This document shows, piece after piece, positions 36,278 through 45,022 of a DNA stretch of 45,281 nt (position 1 is the stretch's first letter; each line of letters starts with the position of its first letter). The notes under the pieces were generated by a model. That model made no database searches, was not told the DNA's origin, and saw only the letters and a list, made by a program, of their open reading frames with translations. The translations under genes and the position numbers were made by a program. This DNA is from Labilibacter marinus (GTDB lineage Bacteria > Bacteroidota > Bacteroidia > Bacteroidales > Marinilabiliaceae), in contig NZ_LXYE02000003.1 of NCBI RefSeq assembly GCF_001659685.2, forward strand, positions 1 to 45,281, in the 5' to 3' direction.

Positions 36278-37024
36278 CTAACTGTTCCAAATATCCCATG
36301 CAGCTTCAGCTTGCAGGTGTAACATCTCTAAACCGTTTTTTATAGCGGCACCTTGTTCTTGAGCCGCCTTTAAAAAAGCAGTTACTTCTGGGTTATAAAT
36401 TAGGTCGAAGAATAAGTGCTGCTCTCCGCAGAATTCATAAGGAATGGCTGGTTTTGCATTCATGTCACCATACATCCCTAATGGAGTAGTATTAATGATG
36501 ACTGTATTTTCTATCATCACTTCTTGGTTCAACGAATTGTATGTAATTTGATTCTCACCTTTAGGAGTTCTGCTCACGAACTGATAGGATATGCCCATGC
36601 CTTTAAGTGCAAAGCCTACTGCTTTGGCAGCGCCACCAGTGCCTAGTATTAAGGCCTTTTTGTGATGTGCCTTAATGAATGGTTTGATGGAATTGGTAAA
36701 GCCAATTATATCGGAATTATAACCTTTAAGAATAGGCTTTTCAGGATTGCTCCAATCGAACTTAATTACGTTTACGGCACCTGCTTCTTCAGCAATTGGG
36801 TCCAATTCATCCAAAAATTGCATCACTTCTTCTTTGTATGGAATAGTAACGTTTAGTCCGCCAATATACGGATGATGATTAATCAGTTCTGGAAATTCTT
36901 TTATCGACTCGATAGGAAAGTTTAAATACCTTCCTTCGATGCTTTCGTCGTTAAATTTATTGGTGAAATATTTTTGTGAAAATGATTGCGATAGCGGGTA
37001 ACCTATTAGTCCGAACGTTTTCAT
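36278..37024 (-). CDS. aroE: Shikimate dehydrogenase AroE
   Basis: 248 residues. Reduces 3-dehydroshikimate with NADPH in chorismate synthesis. The substrate side shows GYPLSQSFSQKYF, NVTIPYKEEV (catalytic Lys) and the later SDIIGF Asp. The cofactor side shows LGTGGAAKAVGFAL, and the end is NGLEMLHLQAEAAWDIW. It is a little shorter than the usual 270 residues but keeps all the motifs. It starts 35 bp after the DUF368 stop, in the TPR-DUF368-aroE order. Confidence 0.95.
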   Translation of the reverse strand: MKTFGLIGYPLSQSFSQKYFTNKFNDESIEGRYLNFPIESIKEFPELINHHPYIGGLNVTIPYKEEVMQFLDELDPIAEEAGAVNVIKFDWSNPEKPILKGYNSDIIGFTNSIKPFIKAHHKKALILGTGGAAKAVGFALKGMGISYQFVSRTPKGENQITYNSLNQEVMIENTVIINTTPLGMYGDMNAKPAIPYEFCGEQHLFFDLIYNPEVTAFLKAAQEQGAAIKNGLEMLHLQAEAAWDIWNS

Positions 37025-37059
37025 AATTCTAATTTAAATATGAAGTATCAGGTTTATAT

Positions 37060-37974
37060 TTATTTTTCCTCAGAAGAGATCTTTGAGCCTAAAGATTCTG
37101 TGACCCAGATTGCTGCCATCCCTAAAACAATAAAAACAACAGCTATAAAAAACTCAGTATTTACACTAGGTAGGAACCACTCGTAACCTACTGTTTTTAC
37201 TTTCTCTCCAAAGGTTCTTGTAATGGTTTCTTTCCATGGCCATAAAATTCCCAGTGATCCCATAATAAAACCAGTTAGCATAGCGATGGTTTGGTCGTGA
37301 TACTTTTTTAATAGCCATGATAAAAAGTGAGAAAAGCCCACTAGGCCAATTCCTGCACCAGCAGCAACAGGTAAAAGTATTTTTATGTTTAACTCGCTAA
37401 CAGCATTAATCATTACGAGTTGATAGTTACCTAATAGTATTAATACAAACGACCCTGATAAACCAGGTATAATCATACTACAGATCGCTATGATCCCACA
37501 AATAAATAAGTATAGTGAGGATGCGTTTTCTGATGCAGGAGTTAATACACTAACAGCTACAGCAACAATAGTTCCAACTATAAAGGTAGTGATACTAGCG
37601 ATGTTCCATTTGCCCACTGTTTTTCCAACAAAATAAATACTGGCTAATACAAGTCCAAAAAAGAAAGCCCAAATGTATACAGGGTATGTCTCAAATAGAT
37701 ATTTAAATAATCGAGCTAATGAAACTACAGCTATACCAACACCTAAAAATAAAGAAACTAAAAACCACAGGTCAATGTACTCTACAAATTCCTTAAATTT
37801 ACCCGTGAATAATAGTTTGATAGCTTTTAAATTAAAGGATTTAATAGCATCGATAAGTCTTTCAAACACTCCTGTTATAAGGGCAATAGTACCTCCTGAA
37901 ACTCCAGGGATAACATTGGCGGCACCCATGGCCATACCTTTGAATATATTCTGAAAAAAAGTTTTCGTAGTCAT
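37060..37974 (-). CDS. DUF368 protein, PopT-like polyprenyl-phosphate transporter
   Basis: 304 residues with about eight to nine membrane helices. The N-terminal GMAMGAANVIPGVSGGTIAL and the later CSMIIPGLSGSFVLILLGNY are the twin PGxSG motifs that define DUF368. Members of this family (PopT) were shown in other bacteria to recycle undecaprenyl phosphate across the membrane for wall and polysaccharide synthesis. I apply that role by family membership. It lies between the TPR gene and aroE on the minus strand. Confidence 0.9.
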   Translation of the reverse strand: MTTKTFFQNIFKGMAMGAANVIPGVSGGTIALITGVFERLIDAIKSFNLKAIKLLFTGKFKEFVEYIDLWFLVSLFLGVGIAVVSLARLFKYLFETYPVYIWAFFFGLVLASIYFVGKTVGKWNIASITTFIVGTIVAVAVSVLTPASENASSLYLFICGIIAICSMIIPGLSGSFVLILLGNYQLVMINAVSELNIKILLPVAAGAGIGLVGFSHFLSWLLKKYHDQTIAMLTGFIMGSLGILWPWKETITRTFGEKVKTVGYEWFLPSVNTEFFIAVVFIVLGMAAIWVTESLGSKISSEEK

Positions 37975-38055
37975 TGTTAGTTTGTGAAAAGTATAGTTTA
38001 GCTATTTTAATAAGTTATAGAAAGTTTATTAAAATTTAATAATTATCGTAGGGTA

Positions 38056-39459
38056 TTAACGTTGAGCATTGATGTATTCTGCAATTTCGGGCATAGATAC
38101 TAAAGAAGGATATTCATTTAATACCTCTTCTAAGTCATCTGGCAAAAGCTGACGCGCTATTACAAGATGACGTAAAGCTTCCTCGTCATTATTACTTTTG
38201 TTATAAATAATAGCCGCTAAATAATGTAAAGCACCATTGGTTTGATCTTTACCTAATAATTTTTTTAAGAACGGAATAGGCGTAAAGTCTTTTTCGTTTT
38301 CTTCCAAAAATTGATACATTTCAATCCAGCTAAATGTATTTTCGTGCTGATTAATTAAGGCTCGTTTTAAACACCTTTTGGCATCAGCAGGGTTCTTCAT
38401 TTTTTTGTAGCTCTTACCTAATGATAGCCATAGGTCAGAAGAATCTGGATTAATTACAAGTGCTTTATCAAAGGCGAAAACACTGGTTTCGTAATCTTGA
38501 ACGCGATACGAAGCTCTTCCTAAAGATTGTAAAGCTTCAATATGATCGGGCTCAATGTCTACCGCCATTTTATAAAACTTAGAAGCTAGCTCGTAATTGT
38601 TCAGGTTTTCCCAGCAGTCGCCCATGTAATAGTAGGTTACTGCCATTGGGTAGCTGTATGAAATATATTCAGAATAAGCATTGATGGCCTCTTTGTACTC
38701 TCCAACTTGCGCCAGACTATTAGCTTTGTTGTAATAGGCTTCGGATAAATTAGGAGCTATGGCTATGGTAATGTCATAGGCCTCAATGGCTAATGCATAC
38801 TTTTCCTGTTTGTTATACAGAATCCCTAAATTGTACCAAGCGTTTTCTAAATACGGATTGATATCCAGTAATTTATTATAAACATCAATACCCTTTTCAA
38901 TTTCCTCCAATTTGTCGTAAGCGTATGCTAACTCAAATAAAATATTGTCATTGGTCGGAAATTTATCCTGAAAATTAACCAGCAAATGCTTAGCTTCTGT
39001 ATAAAAGAATTCCTGATTTAGATTAAAGCTAATTTCAAAAATATACTCGCCAAGTTCATCAGTGCTTACCAGTTTAATTGCCTTTTCGTAATACGAAATA
39101 GCTTCTTTCTTCTGATGTTTTTTGGTGTAAATAATTCCCAGATTCAGATATACTTCAGCGTTAGTCTTTTCAAGTTCTTTTAAATAGTCTAATACTTTAA
39201 CAGCTTCATCATAGTCGTGCTGTTCTATTAAAAGGGTACTGTATTTTAGTTGTAGTGATGTTGAATCAGGATGCTGACGCAGGCCCATACTTATGGCTGT
39301 CTCTGCTTTGTCGAGCATATTTTTCTCATGATAAAAATCGAAAATAGATTCAATTTGAAACACGTCAAAATAGGATTCCTTATCGTGGTTAATCAACTTC
39401 TCAAACATTTCAACCGCCTCTCTAGCCCCATCTTGATTTCCGTGAGAGTATTCTTGCAT
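38056..39459 (-). CDS. Tetratricopeptide repeat protein
   Basis: 467 residues made almost entirely of TPR helices (for example AEVYLNLGIIYTKKHQKKEA, ENAWYNLGILYNKQEKYALA, DSSDLWLSLGKSYKKMKN), with no signal peptide. About ten to twelve repeats are visible. It is probably a cytoplasmic scaffold; its partner is unknown, though its place before DUF368 and aroE recurs in the phylum. The ATG at 39459 is chosen because a good promoter (39484-39513) sits over the alternative upstream start at 39513, which could not be transcribed from that promoter. Confidence 0.9.
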   Translation of the reverse strand: MQEYSHGNQDGAREAVEMFEKLINHDKESYFDVFQIESIFDFYHEKNMLDKAETAISMGLRQHPDSTSLQLKYSTLLIEQHDYDEAVKVLDYLKELEKTNAEVYLNLGIIYTKKHQKKEAISYYEKAIKLVSTDELGEYIFEISFNLNQEFFYTEAKHLLVNFQDKFPTNDNILFELAYAYDKLEEIEKGIDVYNKLLDINPYLENAWYNLGILYNKQEKYALAIEAYDITIAIAPNLSEAYYNKANSLAQVGEYKEAINAYSEYISYSYPMAVTYYYMGDCWENLNNYELASKFYKMAVDIEPDHIEALQSLGRASYRVQDYETSVFAFDKALVINPDSSDLWLSLGKSYKKMKNPADAKRCLKRALINQHENTFSWIEMYQFLEENEKDFTPIPFLKKLLGKDQTNGALHYLAAIIYNKSNNDEEALRHLVIARQLLPDDLEEVLNEYPSLVSMPEIAEYINAQR

Positions 39460-39483
39460 ATAATAACCTTGTTTTATACATCT

Positions 39484-39513
39484 CAAAAATACCACAATTT
39501 TGGCTAATTGCAA
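39484..39513 (-). promoter_or_regulatory. Promoter of the TPR-DUF368-aroE operon
   Basis: On the minus strand this reads TTG, 19 bases, TATTTTTG: both elements of the Bacteroidota consensus at proper spacing. Transcription would start near 39477, about 18 bases before the ATG at 39459. Confidence 0.75.
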
Positions 39514-39525
39514 TACTAAAGCCCA

Positions 39526-39565
39526 GTAAAAAGGGCATTGTTAATAACTTATTAACAATGCCCTT
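39526..39565 (-). terminator. Terminator of the DUF4301 gene
   Basis: A perfect 16-bp inverted repeat (aagggcattgttaata / tattaacaatgccctt) with a 3-base loop; on the minus strand the T-run continues from the stem. It ends 13 bases before the TPR promoter. Confidence 0.88.
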
Positions 39566-39597
39566 AGCTATTTATAATATTTTAACTAAAACTAAAT

Positions 39598-41145
39598 TTA
39601 ATGCGCTTCAGTGGTTTCTGGTTGGTGCTGAACACGTAATAGGTCATTCACCGTTTTTACAGGGTTAAATGTACTAATAGGCACCTCAACAAATAAAGTT
39701 GTCCAATCGGACATGGCACCATTCCAAAGGCCTGGTAATTCCAGCGCTTTCAGACTTTTACCGTTTAATGATTTACTTGAAATGAATCCTGTTTTTGGAT
39801 CTACATATTCCAATAAATCAAATTTCTCACCTTTGTAATTTTTTGTAGCACAAATTAAATCAACCGGGTTAAAATGGGTGCTTTGTTCTACCAATTTTGT
39901 TTTTTCAGCATTGTTCGTATCAATTTGCGAGCCTTCCACAATTTGGAGAGAAGTTTCTCCGTGTTTACCAACTCCCCAAAAAGGACCTCCACCAGGTTCT
40001 CCTTCGTTTTTTACCATACCGCAAACGCGCATCGGTCGGTTCAGTTTAGACTGAACATATAAGCGTTTTTCAGCATCATTATAAGAACTTATATTTTCAG
40101 GAAGACTAATGTAAAGTTCAACCTGCATAAAGTCCAATATCTCATCCAATAGCTCCGAATCATCAGTGCTTTTATCCAGCTCTTCTATATATGTAAATAT
40201 CTTCTGCTGATAAAAATATAGCACTCCTGCTAAAGCTTCTTTATACTGAATAGTGTCTTTTAATCGATATTCTGGCACTACATTATCAATGTTTTTAATA
40301 AAGATGATGTCAGCGTCAAGTTCGTTTAAGTTCTCAATTAATGCTCCGTGCCCACCAGGACGAAATAATAATTCTCCATCTTCTTTTCTAAACGGTGAAT
40401 TATCAGGATCAACAGCTATAGTATCTGTATATGATTTTTGTGTTGAATAAGTAATCTGAAAATTAGCATCATATTTAGCTTCGTAAAGTGGTAGATTTTT
40501 TTGAACGATGCCTTCAAATAATGTCTGATGATCTTCAGATACGGTAAAATGGATGTTAACAATAGCTTCGTTACTCTGGCCATAAGCAGCACCTTCTGTT
40601 AAATGCTCTTCAATAGGGGTAGTGGCTTTATCTCCCGAAAGGTGAAATTTTAATACTCCCTTAGGATAATTACCGTAGTTTAAACCATCAGGTAATAACA
40701 ATTTTGAGATGATGGTAGCTCCATTTTCAAATACTGCTTTCTCGTTATTAAAGTCAACTCCAGTAGCAGCTTGTAAATCCTCCGAAAATGCAAAATATTT
40801 AACATGAGTCAAGAAATCGTTTATAGGGCCTGATTTCTTTTGTTCCTCTTGCTTGCTTTTATCTGCATCTATAAAAGAGAATAAATCTTTAAACATTCGG
40901 GAAGCAGCACCAGAAGCGGGAACAAACTTGAGGACGTTGCACCCTTCATCAATACCAGTTCTAAACTGATCGGTAAACATCAATTTTTGTTCTTCGTCTA
41001 AAGAGATAATTCCTTCGGAAACTGAAGCGGCCTTCTTGATGTCCATAAATGGAAAACCCAATTTAAATTGCTCAAGTTGTTTTTCTACCTTTTCGGTAGA
41101 GATGCCTTTCTTTTCTAAAAGTGCGTGATCGTCTTTTTTTATCAT
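39598..41145 (-). CDS. DUF4301 protein, nucleotidyltransferase-like
   Basis: 515 residues, soluble, of the Bacteroidota family DUF4301; no experimental function is known to me. Two stretches resemble sugar-nucleotide uridylyltransferases: FVPASGAASRMFKDL (about 75-90) recalls the glycine-rich NTP-binding loop ending in an Arg, and FRPGGHGALIENLNELDAD (about 264-284) followed by IIFIKNIDNV recalls the P-x-GHG ... F-x-N-x-DN pattern of UGP-type enzymes. From this I infer a GT-A-like nucleotidyltransferase fold, without a substrate. It is a single-gene unit with a strong terminator, divergent from the YhcC-type gene. Confidence 0.85.
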   Translation of the reverse strand: MIKKDDHALLEKKGISTEKVEKQLEQFKLGFPFMDIKKAASVSEGIISLDEEQKLMFTDQFRTGIDEGCNVLKFVPASGAASRMFKDLFSFIDADKSKQEEQKKSGPINDFLTHVKYFAFSEDLQAATGVDFNNEKAVFENGATIISKLLLPDGLNYGNYPKGVLKFHLSGDKATTPIEEHLTEGAAYGQSNEAIVNIHFTVSEDHQTLFEGIVQKNLPLYEAKYDANFQITYSTQKSYTDTIAVDPDNSPFRKEDGELLFRPGGHGALIENLNELDADIIFIKNIDNVVPEYRLKDTIQYKEALAGVLYFYQQKIFTYIEELDKSTDDSELLDEILDFMQVELYISLPENISSYNDAEKRLYVQSKLNRPMRVCGMVKNEGEPGGGPFWGVGKHGETSLQIVEGSQIDTNNAEKTKLVEQSTHFNPVDLICATKNYKGEKFDLLEYVDPKTGFISSKSLNGKSLKALELPGLWNGAMSDWTTLFVEVPISTFNPVKTVNDLLRVQHQPETTEAH

Positions 41146-41253
41146 TATAGTTCGAGTTTTAGATGCTTAAATATAGCAAACAATTCTTCTAATTGAAGGT
41201 ATTTATTGACATTTGAGCTGTAATTTTTGGCCAAAAAGTTGCTTTCATTTTTA

Positions 41254-41261
41254 TACATTTG
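41254..41261 (+). promoter_or_regulatory. Bacteroidota -7 promoter element of the YhcC-type gene
   Basis: TACATTTG is a perfect TAnnTTTG, 35 bases before the ATG at 41297. A TTG lies about 24 bases upstream of it, longer than the usual spacing. Confidence 0.55.
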
Positions 41262-41296
41262 CAACCTAATTATTCAAATAGTTAAATATTAACAAG

Positions 41297-42238
41297 ATGG
41301 AATACCCATGGGGGCATGCAAGAAGATTTAATGATTATAGTTCTTACATTAAAAGAACTTTTAATGAACGTGTGCAGAAGATTTCGGTAGATGCAGGATT
41401 TTCGTGCCCCAATAGAGATGGAACTAAAGGACTCGGAGGTTGTACTTTTTGTAATAATTCTACCTTTAAGCCATCGTACTGTGGAGAGGGTAAATCAATT
41501 GCGGATCAAATACTTACTGGAATTGACTTTTTTTCACCCAAATATAAAACGCAACATTACTTAGCCTATTTTCAGGCTTATAGTAACACCTATGATAGTA
41601 TTGATATTTTAAAGCAAAGATACCAAGAAGCTTTAGATCATCCCATTGTAATTGGCTTAGTTATAGGAACTCGCCCAGATTGTATTAGTGAAGAATTGCT
41701 GGCTTATTTGGCTGAATTAAATCAAAAATATAATATTACTATTGAGTATGGTATTGAGTCTACTATAGATGACACTCTATTAAAGATAAACCGTGGACAC
41801 GATTACAAGAGTGGTGTTGAAGCCATTAAGAAAACAGCAGAGGCTGGTATAAAAGTTGGTGCTCACCTTATTTTAGGGTTACCTGGCGAGGATAAGAAAG
41901 ACATGTTGAAACATGCCAAAGAGATGTCGGAATTGCCTTTAGATTATTTGAAATTACACCAGTTACAGTTGGTGCGAGGGTCTAAAATGGGAGAGGAGTA
42001 TTTGAGTAATCCTAGCCAAATAAAGTTGTATGAGGAGGATGAATTTATCGATTTGGTAGTGGACTTTTTAGAAGTGCTAAACCCATCTATTGTAATGGAA
42101 CGTTTTATTAGTCAATCGCCCAAAGAATTATTAATTGCGCCTAAGTGGGGATCAAAGAACTTTGAATTTGTTGCCAAAGTAGATAAACGATTAAAAGAAC
42201 GCGATACTTGGCAAGGGAAATTGTTCAATAAACAATAA
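41297..42238 (+). CDS. TIGR01212-type radical SAM protein (YhcC-like)
   Basis: 313 residues. The iron-sulfur cysteines are Cys37, Cys49 and Cys52 in FSCPNRDGTKGLGGCTFCNN, the wide C-x11-C-x2-C spacing characteristic of YhcC proteins. GTRPDCISEELLAYLAEL, YGIESTIDDTLLKINRGHDY and GAHLILGLPGE are further family motifs. The reaction is not established in most species. It is convergent with the DUF4197 gene, and a hairpin occupies the gap. Confidence 0.93.
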   Translation: MEYPWGHARRFNDYSSYIKRTFNERVQKISVDAGFSCPNRDGTKGLGGCTFCNNSTFKPSYCGEGKSIADQILTGIDFFSPKYKTQHYLAYFQAYSNTYDSIDILKQRYQEALDHPIVIGLVIGTRPDCISEELLAYLAELNQKYNITIEYGIESTIDDTLLKINRGHDYKSGVEAIKKTAEAGIKVGAHLILGLPGEDKKDMLKHAKEMSELPLDYLKLHQLQLVRGSKMGEEYLSNPSQIKLYEEDEFIDLVVDFLEVLNPSIVMERFISQSPKELLIAPKWGSKNFEFVAKVDKRLKERDTWQGKLFNKQ

Positions 42239-42239
42239 A

Positions 42240-42281
42240 CAGTCTTCAATAGGCAGTTTGTATCCTGTCTACTGAAGACTG
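42240..42281. terminator. Bidirectional hairpin between convergent genes
   Basis: A 17-bp stem (left arm 42240-42256, right arm 42265-42281; one mismatch, one G-T pair) with loop tttgtatc fills the 49-bp gap between the two stops. Both arms are made of ACTGNNN-like words (ctgtct-actgaag-actgcgt on the plus strand, actgcct-attgaag-actg on the minus). Tails are T-rich but interrupted (gcgtactttattt). Confidence 0.7.
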
Positions 42282-42287
42282 CGTACT

Positions 42288-43028
42288 TTATTTAAAAACT
42301 CTTTTGAGAATATCAGTAACACGAGCTACTGGGTCGGTTCTAATCTTTTTTTCCTCGTCTGCAATTTTTAAGAAAAGGCCATCTAAGGCTTTTTGTGTAA
42401 GGTATGTTTCTAGTTCAACATCTACTGGTTTTAAACTAGCCATTTGCCCAACAAATGAAGTTGCAACTTTATTGTAGTTTGATGTCATAGTATCCCAAGT
42501 ATCTCCTGCTGAGTATCCCGCTATTAAGTCTTTATCGATGGAGCTTTTAATTTTAGGACTATATAAATCTGTTAAGCTCTGATAGGTTTTCGATTTAAAA
42601 TATTCTGTTGCTGCATTGTCCGAGCCTTGTAAAATGTTAAGAGCATCAGAAATAGTCATCTCCGTAATGGCTTGGTAAAAAACTGCTCCAGCTTCATTGG
42701 CAGCATCTTCAGCTGCTCTGTTAATACCTAGTATAACATCATCAACAAGCTTTTGACCACCTGGAATTTTTCCGGCATTTTCAACAATAATGTTAGCTTC
42801 AGGAGGTAATAGTATTTTAACCATCTCGTCACCAAAGTAACCGTCAGTTGCAGCAAGATGACTGGCCGCAGAATCCGTACCCACGCGCAATGCTTCTTTA
42901 AGTCCGGAGGCGATCTCTGTTTCTGTTAAAGGAACATCTAATTCCATGGTATTGGCAATATGCATCAATTCGGCACAACTAGTCAGCACTACTATTATAA
43001 GGCTAGCTGCAAATAATTTCTTAAACAT
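42288..43028 (-). CDS. DUF4197 lipoprotein
   Basis: 246 residues. A lipoprotein signal MFKKLFAASLIIVVLTSC puts the probable lipidated Cys at 18. The mature protein is helical: LTETEIASGLKEALRVGTDSA, YFGDEMVKILLPPEA, DALNILQGSDNAATEYFKSK and YLTQKALDGLFLKIADEEKKI are characteristic of DUF4197. Its function is unknown; it is probably periplasmic and membrane-tethered. It begins 64 bp after the YgiQ-type stop on the same strand and may be co-transcribed. Confidence 0.93.
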   Translation of the reverse strand: MFKKLFAASLIIVVLTSCAELMHIANTMELDVPLTETEIASGLKEALRVGTDSAASHLAATDGYFGDEMVKILLPPEANIIVENAGKIPGGQKLVDDVILGINRAAEDAANEAGAVFYQAITEMTISDALNILQGSDNAATEYFKSKTYQSLTDLYSPKIKSSIDKDLIAGYSAGDTWDTMTSNYNKVATSFVGQMASLKPVDVELETYLTQKALDGLFLKIADEEKKIRTDPVARVTDILKRVFK

Positions 43029-43092
43029 GTCTGGTATTGTTTTATTCTAACTCAAGTTAAAATCAGTTATTCATTATATCAAAGAAAGGTAA

Positions 43093-45003
43093 TTATTTTC
43101 TTTTACCATATCTTTTTTTTCTATTCGATGTGTTGATATTGCTCTTTTTAGCAAAATGCACATCCTTTTTTTCTTTGGTAAATAATTGATTAATGAGTTC
43201 TTGTTGGTTGTTCTGTTTTAATAAACTTTCTATCTTCTTTTTATATTCTGGTTTATACCAGAAAAGAAAGATTCGTTGGTTTTGTTTTTGTTCTTTTGTT
43301 TTTGCTGTAAAGGTTTTTTCTAATGTGTATGGGTGAACCCCTGCATAAAAAATAACTGTAGCCACAGTCATCGGTGTAGGTGTAAAGTCTTGAACCTGTT
43401 CTAACCTAAAATCCAATTGTTTAGTCTCTACCGCTAAATTAACCATATCTTCTACCTGACTTCCAGGGTGACTGGAAATAAAATAAGGTATAATTTGCTG
43501 ATTTAGATCGTTGGCTTTATTGATCTCATCAAAATCCTTTTTAAACTTATAGAACAATTTAAAATCAGGCTTTCGCATTAATTTAAGTACCTCGTTAGAA
43601 GTATGCTCAGGAGCTACCTTTAATCTTCCCGAAACATGTTTAGAAACTAATTCAGTCATATACTCTTTATGGCTTTCTTGCTCTTTGGTAGAAGCCATTT
43701 TGTTATATAACATATCGTACCTTACTCCACTACCCACAAATGCCTTTTTAATATCATGCATATTATTTACCTTCTCGTAAATCTTAGTCATGGGTGTGTG
43801 GTCTGTATTCAGGTTGCTACATATATTAGGATGAATACAAGAAGGGCGCGCACAGCGTTCGCAGATCCTTAAATCCTTTCCTTGCATTTTATACATGTTG
43901 GCACTAGGACCTCCAAGGTCAGAAATATAACCTTTAAAGTCGGGCATTTCCGTAATAGCTCTTACCTCTTTTAGTATTGACTTTTCAGAGCGAGAGGCGA
44001 TGAATTTTCCTTGATGTGCCGAAATAGTACAGAAGCTACAGCCACCGAAGCATCCACGGTGCATATTCACCGAGAATTTAATCATTTCAAAGGCGGGTAT
44101 ATTTCCTTTTTTGTTGTACTTAGGATGTGGTAAACGTGTAAAAGGTAAATCGAACGAAGCATCCAACTCCTTACTCGACATTGGAGGATAAGGAGGGTTG
44201 ATGACAATCTTATTTTCGCCAATAGGTTGAATCAATCGGGCAGCTTGCCATCGGTTAGACTCTTCTTCAACATGCCTAAAGTTTTTAGCATATTTTATCT
44301 TGTCCTTCAAGCATTCCTCATGGGACGAAAGCTCAATGTCGTTCCAGATTTTGTTTTTAGGAAGTTCCTCTTCTTTATGTATATATGCCGTTTGCGGAAT
44401 AGTAGTTAACGAGCTAAAAGGAACCCCTTTTTGCATTAAGCGAAGAATCTCTTTAAGCGGTTTTTCGCCCATACCATATACCAATAAATCGGCTTTGGTA
44501 GATTCTAAAATTCCAGGCATTAGTTTATCTTGCCAATAATCATAATGGGTAACTCTTCGTAATGAAGCCTCTATGCCACCAATCATTACAGGAACATCAG
44601 GGAATAGTTCTTTAAGAATTGTTGAATAAACCTGGGTTGCATAATCAGGTCTAAAACCAGCTTTACCACTAGGGGTGTAGGCATCATCTGAACGTAAGCG
44701 CTTATTGGCTGTGTAATGATTCACCATGGAATCCATACTACCTGACGTAACTCCAAAAAATAAACGAGGTTTACCCATTTTCTTGAAATCACGTAAGTCA
44801 TCTCGCCAATTGGGCTGGGGAACAATGGCTACTTTTAATCCTTCTGCTTCAATAATTCGACCAATTACTGCTGCTCCAAACGCTGGATGATCAATATAGG
44901 CATCGCCACTAAATAGAATTATATCTAATTCTTCCCATCCTCTTTCCTTAACCTCCTTGGCGGTAGTCGGTAACCAATCACTTACTTTATATTGCACGCT
45001 CAA
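43093..45003 (-). CDS. YgiQ family radical SAM protein
   Basis: 636 residues. The N-terminal domain begins VSDWLPTTAKEVKERGWEEL and has ILFSGDAYIDHPAFGAAVIG. The radical SAM cysteines lie in MHRGCFGGCSFCTI (near residue 320), followed by DLGGPSANMY, CERCARPSCIHPNIC, KVAPEHTS and the ending of the YgiQ family. The last 60 residues are lysine-rich. No ATG exists before residue 77 although the N-terminal motifs are clearly present, so translation begins at TTG (45003) or GTG (44997). The reaction is unknown. Confidence 0.93.
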   Translation of the reverse strand: MSVQYKVSDWLPTTAKEVKERGWEELDIILFSGDAYIDHPAFGAAVIGRIIEAEGLKVAIVPQPNWRDDLRDFKKMGKPRLFFGVTSGSMDSMVNHYTANKRLRSDDAYTPSGKAGFRPDYATQVYSTILKELFPDVPVMIGGIEASLRRVTHYDYWQDKLMPGILESTKADLLVYGMGEKPLKEILRLMQKGVPFSSLTTIPQTAYIHKEEELPKNKIWNDIELSSHEECLKDKIKYAKNFRHVEEESNRWQAARLIQPIGENKIVINPPYPPMSSKELDASFDLPFTRLPHPKYNKKGNIPAFEMIKFSVNMHRGCFGGCSFCTISAHQGKFIASRSEKSILKEVRAITEMPDFKGYISDLGGPSANMYKMQGKDLRICERCARPSCIHPNICSNLNTDHTPMTKIYEKVNNMHDIKKAFVGSGVRYDMLYNKMASTKEQESHKEYMTELVSKHVSGRLKVAPEHTSNEVLKLMRKPDFKLFYKFKKDFDEINKANDLNQQIIPYFISSHPGSQVEDMVNLAVETKQLDFRLEQVQDFTPTPMTVATVIFYAGVHPYTLEKTFTAKTKEQKQNQRIFLFWYKPEYKKKIESLLKQNNQQELINQLFTKEKKDVHFAKKSNINTSNRKKRYGKRK

Positions 45004-45014
45004 ATATTTTAGTA

Positions 45015-45022
45015 CAAAGGTA
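45015..45022 (-). promoter_or_regulatory. Bacteroidota -7 promoter element of the YgiQ gene
   Basis: TACCTTTG on the minus strand is a perfect TAnnTTTG and would give a leader of only about 5-11 bases before the TTG or GTG start. Confidence 0.55.
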
